Shown here: one piece after another, positions 1 to 11,454 of the stretch
Position numbering within the stretch: the stretch's first letter is position 1
Layout of the letters: each line of letters starts with the position of its first letter
Assembly (NCBI RefSeq): GCF_029227915.1
Contig: NC_079884.1
Span: 8,990,001-9,054,000 of the forward strand
From: Hydractinia symbiolongicarpus
Lineage: Eukaryota; Cnidaria; Hydrozoa; Anthoathecata; Hydractiniidae
Reading direction: 5' to 3'
Length of the DNA: 64,000 bases
Program-made: the position numbers and the translations under genes
Notes under the pieces: model-generated
What the model was told of the DNA's origin: nothing
Seen by the model: only the letters and a program-made list of their open reading frames with translations
Databases searched by the model: none

Positions 1-50
1 GGATAATACTTTTCACTATACCACCTGAAAAAAATAAAATAAAAACTTAC

Positions 51-3000
51 ACAACACTGAAGATCTACAATAGGTAACTTCTAGAAATTCACAAACAGGT
101 GCAACAAGTTGATTTATACCTGCAAACGCTGGCATTCTGGTTAAAGCTAACTGATTGATGTCATCGAAAGTCGCATCTAATATCTAAAAACATTTATATA
201 TATATAATTCCTGTTCAACAGTTTTTACAAATATATAATTCCGTCCTCAAAACGAAAATGCTATAACAAAGTCACAAGAAATTTGAACACAACAAAAACT
301 TAATTAACTAGTATTACCAAAGCTTTAATATCTGGATACATCATGGCAGCATATGCCGCTGTGTAGCCACCAATAGACCAAGCAAACATAATAATATTGT
401 CAACACGAAATCCAAGTCTTGTCACGGCATATTGTACAACAACATCGATTGCATGCTCTTCAGAGTTTGGAAATGGGAGCCCCTAACATAAACAGTATAC
501 GTCACTAATACCAGTATTTTGTTTTTCTTACAATAAACTCCCTAATTCGACTTCACTTAATTCAAACAACTTTTCTGGCATGGTGAAAATATTTTAGGAA
601 ACTCTCATAAGTGAATTTTTATAACTTAAACCTTCACAATACGGACACCTTTTTGAACGTTTTTTACTGTTTCTAGGAGTATTTTTCTGTATTTTTTCCA
701 TTTAATTCTAACATTGCAGGAAATAAAACATGAATGATAATAAAAAAATCTGAGAAGAGAATATTTGAACATTTTCATATTTTTAAAGTCCCTTTCAAAC
801 TAGAAGTCCAAGTTAACAGAATTGAATGCATAGAAACTAGAACCTTGGCTCTAACAAAAATTACAAACTTGGATTTACTTTCTATAATTCGAACTATATC
901 CATTTTTGTTTCCCAAAGCATTTGAATTATAGAGTCTAGTGTAGTTCAATAAAGTGAAGAAAACAAATAAATAAAAAATGATAACATCAAAAAATGCTTA
1001 CAGTGCTTCCTAGAAAACCAGGATGGTTCCACCCAAGCACAGAATATCCGCCTATAATCAGAATTGTTTCTTAGCATATTGTTATAAACGCTTAATGCAA
1101 TGTAATTTATTATTACAATACCTTTTAATGGAGTTCCCATGCATCCAACCTCATAAAATGCTGCGTTTCCTTCACAGCATATCACCTTAAAAAAAGTAGC
1201 TGGTATTTCTGAGGTATTGTTTTGAGGAATACTATTATTTTTGCGTTTATTAATACCGATAACTTTGTTAAAGGCAAAAGACATATATGTTGAAAGAAAA
1301 AAGAAAAATATTGCTGTTATTTACCAGCGTATTTCCTTCATCGTCATTGCGTTCACTTCGCCGATCAATAAACATTGTATCTATTTCATTGCCATCTTTT
1401 GTCAACAACTTTGCACGCAGTCCATTCTATAAACCAAAAAATGACCATGATGATAAATCTATGCAAAATTAACCAAGAGACTAAGTAGCTCAACAGGACC
1501 TCAGTTTTCAGATTTTGAATTCTTTGGGCTCAGCTTGTTAGTTCGAATAAAAATTTAGTATGAAATATTAAACATATGAAGTATACTATGCCTATAAAGG
1601 TTGTAACTATTGTAATCGCAAAATTAGTTACTGACAAATCTTGTACCTTTTCTATTAAAGCCCATCGGCCTTGCGATAAAGCAGGACCTAAAAGCACAAA
1701 TACAAAAATATAGCTGTAATTCAACCTTTATTAAAAACTGGTCTTTTATACAAGATGAATCATTACATACCCATAGCAGCTTGTAACAACTTAATCGAAC
1801 CAGGAAAAGCCATTGGTCGTGCCAATGCATGTGCAAGAAAGTACCTGCAATAACATATTTCCGTAGTCCATAAATTTGAATATTCTTTGTGAGCATTTAA
1901 ACATTGCATGTGTGCATATATTATACCATTGCAATGAAAAATTTTTTGTAAAAAAATTATATTATCAGAACAACCTCATGTTTTGAACAAAATTACGATT
2001 ACAATACAAAATGTGTTTTCTTGGCTTGCAGTAGAAGCAATATTGCATATTCTTGTTAAATATAACATAAATCCTTCTCTGTAAGAAACTCAGCTTCTTT
2101 AGCATCATTGAGCATCAGCATCAGCAAGAAAAAAATATCAACAAGAAATGGGTAAAACCTTCACGCTACACTTACTCAAATGCGTTATATGGTAGTTTAA
2201 ATAATTTTGAAAATAAAGATGACTTTAAAACGTCTGTATCACTGCATTTGACTTGGCTTGTTATAACACTTTCATCATAGCGAAAATCAACAGGCCATGC
2301 TGAGAATTCAAAATCATACAGTTGAAGCATACCCTATAAGCAAAAAAATAAGTAAACAAAAAATGTGTTTAGTAAATAGGAGTGAAGTGAATCTAGTGAT
2401 ACTAAATATAGAATTGCTATTATTGGAAAATTCACTAACCCTTTCATTCTTATTTCGTAGAGCTTGTGTTAAAATGCCATGGAATATTCTATAGTCATTA
2501 TTGCACCATCTTCCATAACCTTTTGATTGAGAACATGTAAAAACGTGAGGTCTTAAAATGTTAAAAACCACCATTAAGGGGCACTTAAGACATAAAAGCA
2601 TTATTACATTTTCATTATAGTTATTTTTCTCACAATGGCATAAATTAGAAACAAATTAGAGTACACAATAGTTTGATCAGCCCGGAATGTAATGTAAAAA
2701 GCATATATATATATACCTCGTATAACATATGCAATGGCCAGCCCACAAACTACACCAGTGCAAAATTTCATGTAATATAATAACTGTTCCGTTGAGCTGA
2801 AAATTCCTAAAAAAAAATCGCTTATGCCACCATCTAAACTTGGTAAAAAAAGAAATAATTTTAAATTTGCAGGAGACAATTTTGTACAAATACAAAAAAT
2901 GACTAACAGTTAAACTATAAGAGTCTATGAGATAACAAATTCATTATATGTGAAAAATGTAAATAATAAACAGTTGAAATAAATTATGTTCAAACCTTTT

Positions 3001-5417
3001 TGATAAACATAATATGCAATGAATGGAGAAAAATAATAAGTAACTGATAATGCATACGATACCTAAAAAAACATAAAATTGTTGTTATAACAGTTTAAAA
3101 CATAAAACTGGCCTCAGGATTTTTCAAGATGACTTAGGTGACTTGACATTTTGCATTCGCTATCAATAGCATACCTGAATAAATTTGTGTGGGTGTGGAG
3201 GGATGTGCATGTGCTATAACTTGCATCTTCTGAGAAAAATTTACAAAAATGAAAGGGATTGTACACTTACAGTTCGGATAAATGATTCTCCCAACCATTC
3301 ATGGGTTGTTAGCACATATTGTCGTCCCTAACATGAAATAATAATTACGATTATAAACATTGACTGTTGATGTATTTTAAAGGCATTTTATTTAGCTACA
3401 CCGAAATGATTTTGTTGAGATAAAAGCAAGTAAATTTAAGCATAATCTTTAACAGTCCGAGGGAAAAGCTGAGATAAAGGTCAATTTTAGATTGCAGTTA
3501 CTCCACATAATTTTATACGAAGAAAAATAATCTGTTCTGTAAATTTGTTTTGCAGTTGGTTTGTCTTTTCTATTAACATGTATAATCTTTAACAAAAGTG
3601 CCACAGATAAAAAAAAATTACTTAAAGAACTAAAACCCAGAAAAGGAGTGTGGCATGGTCACGCATTTGTACTCTCCATAAACATTTTGCAATGATTAAT
3701 TGGGGTAACTGGACACTATCAAACAATGTTGGGTAGTTAGCATTTGTCAAACTAATACCTCGTAAGTGGCATGTGATAGCAAAATTGATCAGGTTTATAG
3801 AGAATTTTTTTAAATATTTTTACGAAATAATTGAGACAATTTTCTCAAATCATGTTTAATTTTTGAACCAAATAATCCAATAAATAAATTTCTTAGCAAG
3901 GAAGTGTTTAGTGGAATGCTTTATTTTGTATGGATAGAGTTGTTCTGCAAGAAGCATTTATACAAGAACCAAATACTCAACAGGGTGAAGCACCAATCAT
4001 TTGTCGTTAAACAGCAAAACTTTTGGAAAATAACGGCCAGTCAACGCTTGCTGACCGCTGAAATTTGACATCTTTAAACTCTGGATACAAAAAGGAAAGG
4101 TCAAATTGACTGGCAACATATCATGCCTTCCATAATCAAAAAGACATTTCTGAAATGTACGCAATAAAAAAAATAACATTGTTTATCAAGAGGGTAGCCC
4201 GAAAGAAAGCTCGATAGAAAATTAAATTGTGAAAAAACCTTAAGAGCCCAACCTTATAGAGCAGTTCTTTGTAAGTTATCACCTTCTCATGAATAAAGAT
4301 GGATGTGCATATTTAACATAGCTAGCCTGACAAATATTGAGGGATATACCTTGTCTATTTTTTCCAGGAGGGGCCATGTGTTCTAGAGTATTGAATGCTC
4401 ATTTTAAACTAAGCAGACCCAGTCAGGGTCAGTGCTCTATAGACACTCCCTGTGACACTCAACATAGCACACACAGTGTGCTATCTTCCCAATTTCCCTC
4501 ACATGGCTTGGGTTAAATAAGGGCTACGGTAACATTCACTCACCCATATTAAATTGCTACCAAAAGGGGAATACATGGAATCACAGTCCCGATATTTACT
4601 TGCGCATGCATCTAAGTGATTAAGTAATGCCCGATGAGCGTGCAGAAATGGAGGTAAAAATGTAAACAAACTAAGCAGAGAAGTTACCTCCATTTCTGTG
4701 CGCACAAGAAAAACACAGCACTATGATTGAGTGTATTGAAAGGTCTCTAAAAGTTAGCTACAGCACCATAAATACTTATTTTAAGCCCTTTAAGGGAAAG
4801 CAAACAATCATATTGCCTTACTGTTCGATTCCTCTTGACAGCGATTCAACATGGGCGAGTGAATGTTACCATAGCCCCGGGTTAACCCAAGCCATGTGAG
4901 GGAAATTGGGAAAATGGCACACTGTGTGGGCCGTTGGATGTTGCCCGGAGTTGTCTAGTAGAGCGCGGGCCCTAATTGGGTCTGCGTCGCTCAAAATGAG
5001 CATTAAATACTCTAGGACTCTCTATCTAAGCCATGGCCCCTCCTGGAAATAATAGACAGGGTATATCCCTCGATATTTGTGAGGCTAGCCATGTAAAATA
5101 TGCACATCTATCTATCTATAAATAATTTGAGATGTAAAAAAATAGTTGATAAGACCAGGAAGGTAGATAAAAAATGGTGTGTTCGAACACTTTATCTGGC
5201 TGGATACCATCCTTCATGCATATATATCATGCGAAAACTAAGTACTCCACCCGAATCTGGGTATTCTGGTTCACAACTTTTCCCTGATTGTTTAACTTAC
5301 TAAAACTCTTCTTGCTGTCTGTGTATTTAGTTGATACAAACGATAGAGCCTTGGACCAAAGATATACTGCCCAATATCAGCAAACTTTGAAAGTAGGAAT
5401 GTCCCAGACGCGGCCAT
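51..5417 (-). CDS. ABHD16A: ABHD16A-like phosphatidylserine lipase, spliced, 3' end outside window
   Basis: This is an alpha/beta hydrolase of the ABHD16 family, a membrane-bound lipase that makes lysophosphatidylserine in the family's studied members. Exons in transcription order are 5417-5301, 3327-3271, 3062-2996, 2806-2717, 2519-2440, 2333-2176, 1844-1771, 1687-1647, 1426-1325, 1185-1122, 1051-1002, 482-318 and 183-51. All have AG/GT borders and reading phase carries through every junction. The ATG at 5415-5417 opens a 39-codon first exon containing GPRLYRLY, a conserved start of the family. Hydrophobic exons follow (3062-2717, likely membrane segments), then the family strings SAWPVDF, FPGSIKLLQ, DGNEIDTMFIDRR, ICCEGN, FYEVGC and GWNHPGF. 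AWSIGG carries the nucleophile serine (exon 482-318) and LDATFDD lies in the exon 183-51. The final exons with the C terminus lie to the left of the window. The first intron (3328-5300) holds two SINE copies in opposite orientation. Family assignment is firm; individual splice borders were read by eye. Confidence 0.93.
4295..4590 (-). mobile_element. SINE type 1 copy, inverted
   Basis: This is a reverse-strand copy of a tRNA-headed SINE inside intron 1 of the ABHD16A gene. Its body shares the 'ttccctcacatggcttgg', 'ggaggggccatg' and 'gggatatacc' blocks with copies at 4815-5120 and 21325-21612. The tail near 4295-4320 resembles the CATCTATC-type tail of the other copies. The head is diverged and its internal promoter boxes are not clear. 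Confidence 0.65.
4815..5120 (+). mobile_element. SINE type 1 copy, direct
   Basis: This is a forward copy of the same SINE. It starts just upstream of a B-box-like GTTCGATTCC (4823-4832), continues through a conserved body, and ends in a CTAT-repeat tail around 5105-5120. Together with the inverted copy at 4295-4590 it can form a long foldback in the pre-mRNA of the ABHD16A gene. Confidence 0.7.
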
Positions 5418-6073
5418 TTTCTTCCTAAGAAGCAGTCAGCTAAACTGTTCTCCCTCGCCTCTTTAGTACTGATTTATGTATCAAATTTTACGGGGAAAAA
5501 TTATGCATTTTTTGTTTTGTTTCCGATAATTGCTAATGACAATATCCTTAAGTTAGATTTACCTGACTACTTCAGTTTTCAAAATTAAATACTATCGAAA
5601 TTGTAGTACTTCGTGAAATAAATACCCTTAAATCTCAGTGAGAATAAAACAAAGGAACACCGTAGGAGGGTGTATTGCTTTCTGCGAAAACTTGGCGCAC
5701 GGGAAAAGTGGGACCCGAGATCCTGGGAACTTAGAGGGTGGAACACGGGACCCGGAACGCAAGGCAAATATTTGAATTTAAAATATATAACGAAGACCAG
5801 ACCATTTTGCAAACGTAAACATGATAAAGAGAAAACGTAAATAAATAGCCAGAAGACCCAACATAATTTCTCTTTCCATTGGAAAATCGGAATAGCTGAA
5901 TCCTCGAAGAATATCCTCGTTTTCTATATTAGCTAGCTTATAGTGTCGTGACAGTCAGTTGTGGGGTTCAAATGGTACAAGTGTTCGCTAAAAAGGTCCG
6001 CCTGAGAACCCCCTCCAGGAAAAAAAGTTATCCACTCTATTTACTCTCCTAGTACAACTTGGAACCTCCTTTT
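5418..6073. other. Intergenic stretch upstream of ABHD16A
   Basis: This stretch contains the 5' flank and probable promoter of the minus-strand ABHD16A gene, and then the approach to the Polinton relic. Only short ORFs without recognisable domains are present. No TATA box or other motif stood out. Confidence 0.5.
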
Positions 6074-6139
6074 GACGGTAATTTGATGCACTGGTTAGGG
6101 TGTACTAGCAGATACTCTAACCAGTGGATCAAAACCGTC
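6074..6139. repeat. Perfect-core hairpin at left edge of Polinton relic
   Basis: The arms CACTGGTTAG (6089-6098) and CTAACCAGTG (6117-6126) are exact inverted repeats around an 18-nt loop. The pairing extends outward, with gaps, to GACGGT (6074-6079) and ACCGTC (6134-6139). The hairpin sits about 120 bp before the first ORF of the Polinton relic. It may belong to that element or to an older MITE. Confidence 0.7.
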
Positions 6140-6262
6140 TGTGTAAAATAAATCGATATCAACGATATCGGACAGAATCTGACGAAAGCATCCTGCGCAA
6201 GTGGAGTAAGGGAGATTTCACTATTCAAAATGTGACCGCTTATTCGAGGTTGTCTACTCCAG

Positions 6263-6541
6263 ATGTGTAAAAGAAGAATGGAATGCTCAAAATGTAAGCA
6301 CTTTTTATCTATGGACAATTTCATGATCAAACAAAACGGACAACCTACTAAAATGTGCATCAAATACCTTAATATTCTACAAGCTGATGCCTTAGAAAAA
6401 CATCGGGAAAAATATTACAATGGTATAGTGTGTCCCTGTGCAAGGAACTTAAATTTGACTTTGAGTATAGGATCGTCAACAAAAAATGGTCAAAAGCAGA
6501 ACTATTTCGACTGGGTGTATCGGGACATTGTGTATGTTTGA
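6263..6541 (+). CDS. Small zinc-finger ORF of the Polinton relic
   Basis: This 92-codon ORF begins with a cysteine pair in the form CSKCKHF and has a further cysteine pair CPC near residue 54. This resembles the short zinc-binding proteins placed before the polymerase in many Polinton-like elements. The ORF is open throughout, but its neighbours are decayed, so it may be a fragment. Its function is unknown. Confidence 0.5.
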   Translation: MCKRRMECSKCKHFLSMDNFMIKQNGQPTKMCIKYLNILQADALEKHREKYYNGIVCPCARNLNLTLSIGSSTKNGQKQNYFDWVYRDIVYV

Positions 6542-6631
6542 ATAAGTGAAATCCCATTATTCCAAAAACTGTCCATTTAAAAAAAAATCTAAAAAAATAT
6601 AATAAAAGAGAAAAGTTGGTTCAGAAATGCA

Positions 6632-6871
6632 ATGGCACAATTATACAACGCTGTATCAGCTCCAGTAGCATCAACCACCAATGCTCTTAACGCTCGATTG
6701 CAGTTGGTGCGGGATACTGTTACCAATTATTACAACAAAATAAAGGAAGCAATAAAAAAAAACGAATTCATCCAACACTACATGATGAGATTGGATATGA
6801 AGCACAGAAAGACTATTATGATGCCGAAGACAACCAAGAAAAGCATCTATTTTCGCAGGAAAAGACTGTAA
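6632..6871 (+). CDS. Short ORF upstream of the polymerase relic
   Basis: This 79-codon ORF contains a stretch reading RDTVTNYYNKIKEA, which looks helical. It lies between the zinc-finger ORF and the polymerase fragments on the same strand. Downstream of 6871 the reading frame breaks up, so the ORF is probably the start of a longer lost protein. I do not recognise a family with certainty. Confidence 0.4.
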   Translation: MAQLYNAVSAPVASTTNALNARLQLVRDTVTNYYNKIKEAIKKNEFIQHYMMRLDMKHRKTIMMPKTTKKSIYFRRKRL

Positions 6872-6999
6872 ACACCGAAGAAGATCTCGAAGATATCTAA
6901 GACGGGCACGACATGAAGATGTTGGAAGATGGAATTCGAATCAAAACTTAGAGAATCAACAAGAATTTGAACGGGAAAAATTACACCATACATTAACAT

Positions 7000-9345
7000 G
7001 AGAACCAATGTAGTTTATAGTTTTGAATGCGTCGTACACAAAGGAGGAGGCGAAATAGCGACCTAATATAAGACCAAGAGCTCAAAGTCGCTATCAACCA
7101 TCAAGGAGATCGAAGATTTTATTGAAGGATGCGAGACGCAGCGGTTAGACTTGGATGATTATTAGTTTGGGGGCAATGCCCACCTTTCAGCAGAAGAAAC
7201 CATCCACACAGCAGACTCTTACGGCGGAAAGGTCGTTTTTATTCATGTTCAAATTAAAATAATGGCCCTTAAAATAACGAATGTCCCTCTGTTAGGGTGC
7301 GGGCCTTTAAAAGATTGGTTAAGAAAAAAGCGATGCATTTACGCGATCGATAGAGAAGATGAATGCACCGACAACCTATGTATGTCTTGCACTACACTAT
7401 CTAGGTTACAAGAAGCTAGTTACAAAGGATGCACTGAAACTGGCCAGGTTGAAAAGAAAAAACGTGCGTGCAACGCGGTTAGTAGATATTGAAGGTATTT
7501 CTAGAAAATTCAATATCAACATTAGGATTTACGAGCCCAAAACAAGCTCAGAAAAGGCACCATGGAGGTTGATATATGGGCAAAACCAACACCGACAAGG
7601 ATTAGATACAATCAACCTTGGAATGCATAAATGATCTTGAAATGCATGAATTATCTAAATATCTTGATCGGTCAATTTGTCGACGATCTTGAACGCAGGC
7701 AACAATTGATTTAGCAGAATTGAAAAAAATTTATCCAAAGTCTGATGATTTTGACATTTTACCAAATGAAGTTCAAAAAACATGGGGTGAATGGTTAAAT
7801 CAGGTGCCTGTATTTGGATTTAATTCTGGAAAATATGACCTTAACCTGGTAAAAAAACACTTTGTGGAGAAAATCGCCGAAAAAAACGAAGAACATGAGC
7901 AAGTGAGCGATAATATTTTTGTTGCACCAAAGGCGAATAATTATATGTTGTTGACAACATTAAGGTTTAAATTTCTTGATATTAAAAATTTTCCTGTACC
8001 AGACTTGAGTTATGATAGGTGATGTAAATCACTTGATTGCAGACAGAAGAAATTAGTAATTCCTTACGAATGGTAAACGAGCTATGTTAAGTTAAACCAC
8101 GCAAGAACTGTGAAGCACTGTGACTTTTACAGCAGTCTTAGAAAAAATCCATCTCACACACCGAATATCAAAATTTTAGAAAAAAGTTTTTTAAACGTGG
8201 CTGCGTGACGATAATGAATTGGCTACGCCAGTACAATCTTACCGACGTTGAACTCTTTATTGAAGCACTTGACAAAACTAGAGAGCAATACTACGATGAT
8301 GAAATTCATATTTTAAAAGATGCGGTGAGTATCCCTGGGGTTTTGATGCGGTACGTGTTGAACAAAGCATTAGAGAAGAGCCCTGAATGTGAATTGTATG
8401 CACCTGGTGACCCGTGTATACACACATGTGAAAAAAAGTGCAAGGACAAGGCATGCAAACAATGTAAAACAATCAAAAATGAATGCGTAAAATGTTGCAA
8501 AAATTAAGCTTACGATCTGTTAAAAACAGGTATGGTAGGTGGTCCAGCAACTGTATTTTATAGATACAACAAACGTGGGAGGACTCAAATCAGATCACAT
8601 ATTTACGGTAAAAAATCTAAAATAATGAGGACTTTACTAGGGTATGATGCTAATATGCTGTACCCTTCTACCCTGGTGTATGACTTTCCATGCGGTAAGG
8701 GAAAATTGATCAAATACTAGAATCAAAAAAATCAGCAACAAAATATTGATTCATTGACAAGACGGGTTCAAAATGGTTCAATATTTAGGTTTGCGCAGGT
8801 GGATATTGAGGTGCTTGAAAATCTGCGTGAAAAATTTAGCGAAATGGCACCACTATTTGTTGTCGACAAGGTACCGTAGCATATGAAAAAGTACCTTACA
8901 GCGACAGGACGCAAAGTGAACAAAGATGGAAGGAAGCTTTTAGGGGTATTGAAAGCTGGAAAAATATGACTTTATACACCTCTGTTAAAATGGTACCTCG
9001 AGCATGGTTTAAAAGTGACGGGCTTACACCAATTTTTAAAATATAAGCGCGGTAGACCTTTTGCTAGGTATCCCGCAGAAGTAGCTGAGCAAGGCAAGCA
9101 GATCAAGATCTTGATAAAAAGATGGCTGGTGATACGTCAAAATTAAAAGCCAACAACTTTTACGGTAAAATGATTGTGTCACTTGAGCAGCATTCTAACA
9201 TAATTTTTACAATGGATGAAAAAAGGTAGACGAAGCTTTGAGATCGGCATTTTTTGAAGATTAGGAAGAAATTGGCGATGCCTACGAAATAGAACAAGGC
9301 AAAAGAAAAGTGAGTATAACACGCCTTTATCAATGTGGTATAGCA
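7000..9345 (+). pseudogene. Protein-primed DNA polymerase B, Polinton type, broken and 3'-truncated
   Basis: Fragments in several frames together outline a family B polymerase. The exonuclease II signature FGFNSGKYD lies at about 7811-7839. A middle section rich in helices is at 8205-8507 and ends in a cysteine-rich patch. Palm motif A (DANMLYPS) is at 8646-8669, and the motif B signature KANNFYGK is at about 9146-9169. Many frame changes and stops separate the pieces, for example stops at 8718 and within 9225-9270. After about 9345 the similarity ends abruptly: palm motif C (the YxDTD catalytic aspartates), the thumb and the C terminus are missing. There the sequence joins the ATPase relic running the other way. 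The gene cannot make an active enzyme. Motif identification rests on family knowledge. Confidence 0.85.
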
Positions 9346-9349
9346 GTCT

Positions 9350-9870
9350 GATACCACATAAACAACTGCTTTTTTGTTTTCGAAGATTTTTTGGTAAAGC
9401 TGTATAGGATTGTGTTAACAGCCACAGACTATGCTCTCGATGTCTACCAGAGACAGCTAGTTCAAACAAAGGTTGTCTTTTTTATCGAGAGATTCATTTG
9501 CTATCACATCATCGACGATAAAGAGTGTGCCTTGACCGGCTTGTCGCGACGATAATTTTTCTATCAATACAAAAAGTTGAGAATCGGGATTAATCAAGAA
9601 AATATAATCATCTTGCCAAAGCGAGGATCTTTTGAGGTAGGTGCTATTCCATTGTATAGTTGGACAGAGGATAATAATGTTGTGAAAATGTTTCTTTTAT
9701 TCACCTTCTAGAAAGTCTAGAACACGCTGTGTTTTTCCGCAGTTTGTCAGTCCTGTGAAGATTTCCGTATGGGGCTCTTTCACTATATCTAGAGTCAATT
9801 ATTTGAAAGCGATTTGCGAATACTCTAAGCTATGGAAACGCCCATCTAAGATGTTCAATTGAGCACTACC
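9350..9870 (-). pseudogene. FtsK/A32-type packaging ATPase, Polinton type, broken
   Basis: Read on the minus strand, this region carries a Walker A motif GLTNCGKT (about 9727-9755), a Walker B with TLFIVDD (about 9507-9535), and a later conserved string LLTQSYTALPKNLRKQ (about 9382-9430). These order and fit the packaging ATPases of Polintons and related viruses, which load genomes into capsids. A stop follows shortly after the Walker A segment, and the frame shifts again around 9470. The C-terminal end is cut at about 9350, where it abuts the truncated polymerase. Confidence 0.82.
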
Positions 9871-9899
9871 GAGAAGATAGACGTAGCAGTGGATATCAC

Positions 9900-11025
9900 A
9901 AGTTTCGTCAGCTTTCTTCGTCATATGCAGAGTTATACCGTCACTCAATCTCTACAAAGGTCTTCCGGAACCATGAAGACTATAACCAAGAGATCAACGA
10001 AATTCTACAAAAAGTGCGTATTTTTCAGTCGCGAATTCTGTATCGTGACTGTCAAGTCATGTTTACCGAAGAGATTTACAATTTGTTCATATTGATCTTT
10101 TCCAAGCATATCATGAGAATAGAGTTCATTTGGTTCACCCTCGACAGTGGTATTGATATTTTTTAATATTAGGATTATAAAAATTTTCATTAATACCGCT
10201 ATAATGATTAACTTTCGATGGGTCTATGAACAACAATAGGACACCTTTCAAAATTTTCGCAGCCGTATTAATTTGAAGATCATAGCTGGTATCTTTTTTC
10301 TTTATGGTTATCACCTTGCTTCGAAGTACTATCTCAAAGGGTGGTGCTAAACGACTATAGCGTGATACCATAGCACCTGCAAGCTCGTCGTGGCTTACTT
10401 TATCAAACTCTAGTGCAATATTGCTGTACCTGAACCTTTGATAACATCTCCATACGATGCAAAATGTATCACGAATTGTAACCGATCGTGTAATCCTGGT
10501 TGGTAGAAAGGTAAATCTCTTGTCAGTTCAAACATTTCTCCCAGAGGGATACAGAAAGTGTTTCCATACAGTGCTGCAACCGCCTTTTCTTTATCAGTAC
10601 CCACATAATCGCTAGTTGCAAGGCACGGATCGTACCATCCTTGGGATTGATAATGAAGTTGTTCCCACGTTTAAATTTCGAAAGCCAGATATCGCGATAG
10701 ATAGCGAATACTCTGTAGTCGTTGATACTCTGAATCGCGTTTCCATTTAGCGTGATTTTTTCAGGTTCTCTACCAGACTCTTGCCAATATTTGAAAGATA
10801 ATACGTTTCGTATTGGTGCCGGTCAACTCCAGATGAAATAATAACCGAACGCTCCCTGGAAAAATTATATCATTCTGCCCCATGTTGGGAACATCCACAT
10901 ACAAGTCGTCATTCTGATTGATCGTAGATTGGACATGACTCACCTTTACACGCTGCTTTTTTTATAGCGAACATTGTTTTAAGTTCAGTATGTGGATCGA
11001 GCGTTTTTTCAAATATGTTAGTCAT
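9900..11025 (-). pseudogene. Major capsid protein (double jelly-roll), Polinton type, broken
   Basis: The probable start ATG is at 11023-11025. The best preserved segment (10410-10604) contains the stretch FELTRDLPFYQPGLHDRL, a strong mark of Polinton major capsid proteins. Later segments at 10135-10371 (LLLFIDPSKVNHYSG) and 10005-10190 continue the fold in two different frames with an overlap near 10160, so at least one frameshift lies there. Several stops interrupt the N-terminal part between 10620 and 10930. Such proteins form the icosahedral shell in the adintovirus group; this copy is not functional. Confidence 0.82.
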
Positions 11026-11058
11026 AATTTATTATTAGTTGTTTTTCGTTAAAATAAA
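11026..11058. promoter_or_regulatory. 33-bp divergent intergenic region of the Polinton relic
   Basis: This very AT-rich gap separates the capsid start on the minus strand from the ATG at 11059 on the plus strand. Its position suggests a shared bidirectional promoter in the ancestral element. No specific motif was identified. Confidence 0.4.
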
Positions 11059-11313
11059 ATGGATAATGTTGATTTTGCCTATTACAAAAATATTGATGAT
11101 GTTGATGATAATAATGATTTTACTAGGAGTGACGACCTGGCCCAGCCTGGCACCAGCTCAACGCCAACACCGGAAGAGCGCCGGATGAATGACATCAAAC
11201 TAAGTCAGGGAGGGGAAGTAAAGATATCAGAGATCGACTCTCTTTGCATACGTCTTGAGGAGGCACTGAGGAAGAAGCCCGAGAATGATGTCAAACAACA
11301 AACAATATCATAA
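11059..11313 (+). CDS. Acidic 84-aa Polinton-associated ORF
   Basis: This short protein has an aspartate-rich N terminus and a helical C-terminal half (SEIDSLCIRLEEALRKK). It is the first plus-strand gene after the divergent promoter region next to the capsid gene. The family is not recognised. Its location suggests a virion or assembly factor. The frame is open, but the following gene starts in a different frame. Confidence 0.5.
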   Translation: MDNVDFAYYKNIDDVDDNNDFTRSDDLAQPGTSSTPTPEERRMNDIKLSQGGEVKISEIDSLCIRLEEALRKKPENDVKQQTIS

Positions 11314-11454
11314 TTTTGGAATGGAACAAGGTCAGTTTAAACTTAACGACGAAGATATAACAAACAAAGTGTTTATACGAAACAGATACGGCGAGCTCGA
11401 GTTTCTTAAAACTAGTGCAATAATAAGAAGTTAGTCAAATTTCGTCTGAAAGCC

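Noticed and set aside
946-1284. 112-aa minus-strand ORF as an independent gene
   Set aside because: It covers exons 1185-1122 and 1051-1002 of the ABHD16A gene with intron sequence between and around them; the splice model explains it.
5585-5812. 75-aa ORF upstream of ABHD16A as a gene
   Set aside because: No family resemblance, splice signals or conserved start; consistent with a chance ORF.
9859-10095. 78-aa plus-strand ORF in the Polinton relic
   Set aside because: It lies opposite the end of the capsid gene and the start of the ATPase gene, and has no recognisable domain.
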